Source: Capsaspora owczarzaki ATCC 30864 (taxonomy: Eukaryota; Opisthokonta; Filasterea). From it: 64,000 bases of DNA. Below, piece by piece: positions 59,801 to 64,000 of this stretch. The position numbers and the translations under genes were made by a program. The stretch is from NCBI RefSeq assembly GCF_000151315.2, contig NW_011887293.1, positions 1,031,585-1,095,584 of the forward strand, given 5' to 3'. The notes beneath the pieces are model-generated. The model did not search any database, was not told the DNA's origin, and was given only the letters and a program-made list of their open reading frames with translations. The first letter of the stretch is position 1. Each line of letters opens with the position of its first letter.

Positions 59801-61287
59801 TCGTCAAGTCTTACCAACTCGACCAAGTCTCTCCAGATCGGCTAGAACTCTCCCAAAAGCTAGTCACAGAGTGTCGTGCCGAGCTCGAGCGACAACTGGA
59901 GCCCCTGAATCGTATCTTGAGCTCTCAACATGTCAAACGCGCCAAATCCGAGACGTCTGACGTTGTCGTCTCCTTTGACGCCGTCCTTATTCATCGCGAT
60001 GCTCGTCAGAACACCGGATACCGCACACACCCAGTGTTTCGAACGAATGCTATTGTGCTGAAAGTGATTGATCGGTCGTATGTGGCGGCCACTACGCTTG
60101 CCAGCCCTCCTCCTCGCGCGCTCGCCATCTACTTGGATCCGCATCGGTACAACTACCCACTGGGACTTGTGCCTGGCGCAATTCTTCGCCTGCGCCACTG
60201 GACTCTCAAAATTTCCACCACCACAGGCAACGTTTACTGCACCGCTGGCCCTGACTCTGACTTGACGGTCGCGTCGTTTTTACCCGGACCTTTGCCGTTT
60301 GTCATCCGCTCCGGACTTGTAGTGGCCAATAGCGGGATGGACAACGACGAAGGCAACGGACAGCCTCGCGGAACCGCGTCCGTGCCAGCCACCCTTCACC
60401 TCCCTGGCGAGATGGCAGCTGCCTTTGACTTGCGTACTGTTGCTGCTGGCGCTGGCCTGAGCGACACCTTTGGACCTCACCATACGCATGCATGCGATGC
60501 ATCGTTGGCCTCGATTTCCCAATCAGCGGCGTCGGTTGTGCGCGTGCGTTGCACTCTCGTGTCCATCAACGCGGTCCAACTCAAGTGGATTTGTGCCGCG
60601 TGTGAGCAAACGATTGTCGGGGATGGCTCTTGTCCTTCACGTTGCCCAGGCGCCACAAAGACGTTTTCTGCTTCCGCCACTTGCATCATCGATGATGGGA
60701 CGGCTGAAGCGACCTTGTTTGTCTACGACCAGCTTGTGCTCACCCTGCTGCGCGCTTCAAGTCCTGTTATCTCTGCGCTGCATCGGATTTGCATGAGTGT
60801 TGGATGGATTCGGTTTGTTCCGAGCGCATTCTTGCCGACAGCCACTGACGACAACGACAATACGGATGGAATGCCGGACGGTTCCTTTCATCCTGGATTT
60901 CTTGGCGACGGCCATGCCGCAGGTTCTCCTACTGGCAACGACGATGACGAAGCCGAGCCGAACCAACAAACGGAATTCTTTCGAGGAGATTCAGATGGTC
61001 ACGCTTTCTTACACTCTCTCGTGACCGCTGCCACTGTGTCGAGACAGCTCGTGCTGATTGCTCGGCAATATTCTCCCTCACGCCTTCTGCGAGGAAGTGC
61101 TGCGTTGGTCGCACCTCTCGGTCAAGAAACGCGAACCATTTTGCTGAATGGCTCGTACTTTCCAACCATGATTCAGCCTCGCATTAGCGTTCGCGCTCTT
61201 GAGCTCGCCGACGTGGCGACAAACTCTGAGGCCCGCAGGCTACTCCGAGTTCTCCAAAGCGGGAAAGAAGGGGCCGATGCTCGTTGA
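56837..61287 (+). CDS. CTC1: CST telomere complex subunit CTC1
   Basis: Three exons (56837-57569, 57689-57827, 57915-61287) give 1,414 residues with exact phase, a little longer than human CTC1. Matches in order include the OB region around YRGIITKVVDAAVGMYELDQ and GFALCTFGSIEICSFSR, a middle block SLGCGELWFADATGCLPALL with ISDYRLVIETFQPDS, and the late OB fold with zinc ribbon (CTLVSINAVQLKWICAACEQ, CPSRCPG, then CIIDDGTAEATLFVYD), all following the human CTC1 pattern. The last region (YFPTMIQPRISVRALE) resembles the CTC1 C-terminus. CTC1 with STN1 and TEN1 binds single-stranded DNA, limits telomerase and recruits DNA polymerase alpha-primase for C-strand fill-in. CTC1 evolves fast and is often unannotated. 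Confidence 0.85.
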
Positions 61288-61466
61288 TGTGTTGATGAGT
61301 GGTCTAGGAAACAAATAGACCTCCGTTCAATCCACAAAGGTTCAGTGGTCTGGTGTCATTTACAGTTGGGGTTGAAAAAAAAAGCAAATTTGGAGTGCAG
61401 CATGTCTGCGTAATTCTGACAACGACAACATCAATGACAAGCACGAGAGCACGCACGATTGTCAGA

Positions 61467-63579
61467 TCAGCGGCTAATCCATCGCGAAATTTGCGCGCGC
61501 TCGACGTTGCGGGCGTCAATGACATCCTGCGGGTCGGCAGGGTTGGAGCTGCGCAAGTCCAGATGATGCGCGCCCTTGGGGATGTTGACGACGACAAGCG
61601 TCTGGGACTGGATTTGAGTGATGCTCTGTGTTTCAGTGAAAGACAAAACAATTAGTCACATAAAGGTTGGATGAGCAAGCCCTGCCACATCCGCACAGAA
61701 CACGCATCAACTGGAACGTACGCCGCCGCTCCACGGGTCGAGCATGCCGTTGGAGAAGACAATGTTGGATCCAGCGGTGATGTTGAAGCCACCGAACGAG
61801 GTGGCGGCCCAAGTCGGGCGCGGAACGACATTCCATCGCTTCTTGCAATACTCGTTAAAGGACTTGAGATCCCAAGGGCTGCAAAAATGAGGCAACACAA
61901 GAGAAGCAGAAGCAGGACGAGTTAGGACATTTTGGTTCTCAATTCCAATATCAAAACATACAACCACAGCATAGGCCTTACGCCGCTGGGAACATGTCGT
62001 GGATGCCATCAGAACCCATGGGCATGACCATTTCGGTGCAGCTCTGGTAGTCCCAGCCGAGAACACCAAGATCGGAGGTTGCCTGGGAGCTGATGTTGTT
62101 GCAGGCGGTTTGGCCAGTGTAGTTGTAGTAGACTCCGACGGCCGTGTTCAAGGCAGCGACCGAGTCAGAGGTTCCAGCCTAATGATGGAGAGGATCAGTC
62201 AGAGCCCAGACCAACATTTATCCAGCAGAAAATTGAGGAAATTGAACTCATTCCCCTTTTTTTACACTCCCATCCAAACACAACCAATCCCAACACAAGA
62301 GACTTTTCTGCCACAACAAGTCATGCTCCAGCTCTTACAAAAGTAGAAAGAAGCGCCTTGCAGGAGGCGTCGACTGGCCAGGCAGGCATGGGCTGGAGGA
62401 AGTTGCTCGCGTAGGGATAGTCAGTCATGGCCATGTACGTCAGGCCCGCTTCGAGCCAGCCAATGAAGGTAGCGTAATCGGCGGGCTGCAGAGTGCCGCA
62501 CAGCTTGAAGGCCTTGGAGATGGACTGGAGACCAGCGGCGGTCTTGGAGAGCGCGTCGACCTTGCTAAAGCCGTCACGGATGATGTTGGGGCAGCGCGCG
62601 TCAGTGAGGGCAAAGTCATTGGTGGCAATCTCGTTGAAGATTTCAGTCGACGTCAGATCCTGGAAGTAGACAATCGGGGCTGATGCGGCAATCGCTCCAT
62701 CAACCACATTCGGGTACTTGAGGCGGAACCAGCCCGCAAGCATGCCGCCATACGAGCCACCAAACGCGACGACCGGCAGGTTGGGCACGTTGAGTTGCGC
62801 CTTGAGCGCCGGAATCAAGATGGCAAAGTCCGCGAGGGCCTACCATCGCATTGCATACATGCGAGTTCAGTTCGCGTTCAGTACCAAATCAGTGTGCCTT
62901 TTTTTTTTTTCATCTTGCCAATCATACCTGCTCGGTCGTCAGATACCCGACCTTGTCCAGATCGAACGACTTGTCTCCGAATGGCATCGTTTGGCCATAG
63001 TAGCGATGTTCAGCGAACACGACCAGTGCGTTGTACTCGGCAGCGATTTCCCACACAAAGCCAGTGTTGTCGGCAAACCATTCAATGTCGCCTTCGTTGC
63101 CTGTGATCAACAAGCAATTTCAAGCGTAAAAATTTCGTCCAATTCATAAGGTGAGTATCGTACGATGATGATGATGATGATGCTGATGATGATGATAGTA
63201 TCGACCGAGTATTATAGGAACCAGGCACGCGCTGCTGTCCCCCATTCGCCGTCATCACTTTGAGCGCCCCCTTACCAGTGTAGAAGAACATTGGTCCGTA
63301 GCCATTCCAGTTGGCCGTGCTGATCAGGTAGCGCTGCTGGAAGGTCGCGTTCGTGTCAAAGCGGAAGTGGTCGAGCGTTTGGGTAAACCACTTGACATCG
63401 TAGTTGTACTGGCCCTTCAGGCGTTCCGACGTGGCCTCGGCAGGGGTGGAGCGAAGGCCGGCGGCGACAGACAGCGGCAGGCGGCGGCCGTGCGACGCGA
63501 ACGGAACGGCCGCAGGGCTCGCTTGCACGGCGGCAATGGAAACGGCAGCGATGGCCAGCAAGAGCGTAATGCAACGCAT
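61467..63579 (-). CDS. Peptidase family S28 (lysosomal Pro-X carboxypeptidase/DPP7-like)
   Basis: The gene starts at 63579 with a signal peptide ([20 protein letters not shown]) and a short pro-region, then [18 protein letters not shown] and [16 protein letters not shown]. Later exons give [57 protein letters not shown] (GGSYGGM, nucleophile Ser), [31 protein letters not shown] (Asp) and [15 protein letters not shown] (His), ending RWISR at 61469-61467. The enzyme class removes C-terminal residues after proline or N-terminal dipeptides in acidic compartments or outside the cell. PRCP and DPP7 cannot be separated with confidence; the [15 protein letters not shown] block leans to PRCP. An (ATG)n-like repeat at 63164-63195 lies in an intron. 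Confidence 0.9.
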
Positions 63580-63762
63580 TCGACTCCAAAGGCAATGAAT
63601 GAAAGAAAGAAAGAAAGAGTGGTTATACAGTAACAAAATCAAATGAGAACAACTTAGATGGACAATGAACAGCAACAACAAGAACAACAGCAAGCAGCAC
63701 ACAATTCAATCCGATCCAACGAGCAGCAAAAATCCCCTCCTCCCAAAAAAGCAAGCTACAGC

Positions 63763-64000
63763 TCATTGCAGACGCATCCCAGATGAGCCACCATACTCGG
63801 CAGGAGGATGCTGGCCGCCATACGCACTCGGATTCCCACCATAGGGGCCTGGGGCGGTTCCGAACGACGACGGTGCTGCGTGCGAATGATACATGACTTG
63901 GGCTGGGGCGTGGTAAGCCGGCTGGCCGTATGCGCCAGGGGATGGAGTGTAGATACCGGCAGCTTGGTGATGGGCTTCGGCGGCCTGCGCAAACACTTGT
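63763..64000 (-). CDS. C-terminal fragment of an unidentified Gly/Pro/Tyr-rich protein (runs off the right edge)
   Basis: Minus-strand frame ending AAGIYTPSPGAYGQPAYHAP then APGPYGGNPSAYGGQHPPAE and GGSSGMRLQ, stop at 63763-63765. The alternative frame on the same strand is far less ordered. The Tyr/Gly/Pro spacing resembles the low-complexity tails of RNA-binding or endosomal adaptor proteins, but no domain is inside the window, so no function is assigned. Confidence 0.5.
   Translation of the reverse strand, partial: QVFAQAAEAHHQAAGIYTPSPGAYGQPAYHAPAQVMYHSHAAPSSFGTAPGPYGGNPSAYGGQHPPAEYGGSSGMRLQ

Overview
The window is a 64-kb piece of a gene-dense nuclear genome from a eukaryotic microbe. 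Genes are split by short GT-AG introns (about 60-200 nt, a few near 1-1.5 kb) rich in T runs and microsatellites. Exons are GC-rich and the standard code is used. The gene set (EFA6, Rab6, ATG4, AP-1 sigma, STK32, prefoldin 1, UGGT, profilin, MOZART1, DHX38/Prp16, CTC1, Roco) points to an opisthokont-grade protist. A filasterean of the Capsaspora type is my best guess. Two families usually treated as fungal (PIL1/LSP1 and WOPR) mean a nucleariid-grade or other relative cannot be excluded. One gap of 960 N lies at 52425-53384.

Layout. 1-1621: 3' end of an EFA6/PSD Arf-GEF (+). 2024-3771: Rab6 (+). 4213-6261: PIL1/LSP1 BAR protein (-). 6438-8572: ATG4 protease (-). 9349-9992: AP-1 sigma (+). 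10382-11848: PC-esterase-like membrane protein (+). 12540-16680: STK32/YANK kinase (+). 17366-18384: prefoldin 1 (+). 18699-22644: large FYVE protein (-). 22821-27082: a stack of mobile elements consisting of a solo LTR, a Polinton relic with 6-bp target duplication, a 739-bp MITE inside its left terminal repeat and an intact Tc1-type transposon in its interior. 27952-32055: a Rab1-like domain that splices in frame onto a Roc-COR (Roco) protein (-). 32183-34147: ataxin-10 (+). 34309-41381: UGGT (-). 42926-43927: WOPR-family protein (+). 44216-46484: unknown multi-pass membrane protein (-). 46749-47187: MOZART1 (+). 47508-49276: mitochondrial ribosomal protein bS6m with a long C-terminal extension (-). 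50117-51852: profilin (+). 52361-56344: DHX38/Prp16 helicase, cut by the gap (-). 56837-61287: CTC1 (+). 61467-63579: S28 Pro-X carboxypeptidase (-). 63763-64000: the 3' end of an unidentified gene (-).

The genes are unrelated neighbours, as is normal for a eukaryote. Several deal with membrane traffic and membrane shape: EFA6, Rab6, AP-1 sigma, PIL1, FYVE, ATG4, Rab-Roco.

The most interesting observations are the predicted Rab1-like/Roc-COR fusion, whose Rab part has no prenylation site and whose joining intron has a stop codon overlapping its donor; the PIL1/LSP1 and WOPR genes in an otherwise holozoan-looking gene set; a full-length CTC1; and the layered mobile elements, where one terminal repeat of the Polinton shows the empty site for the MITE in the other. 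Exon ends were chosen by eye from splice consensus, phase and family alignment from memory. Nothing was searched or computed.
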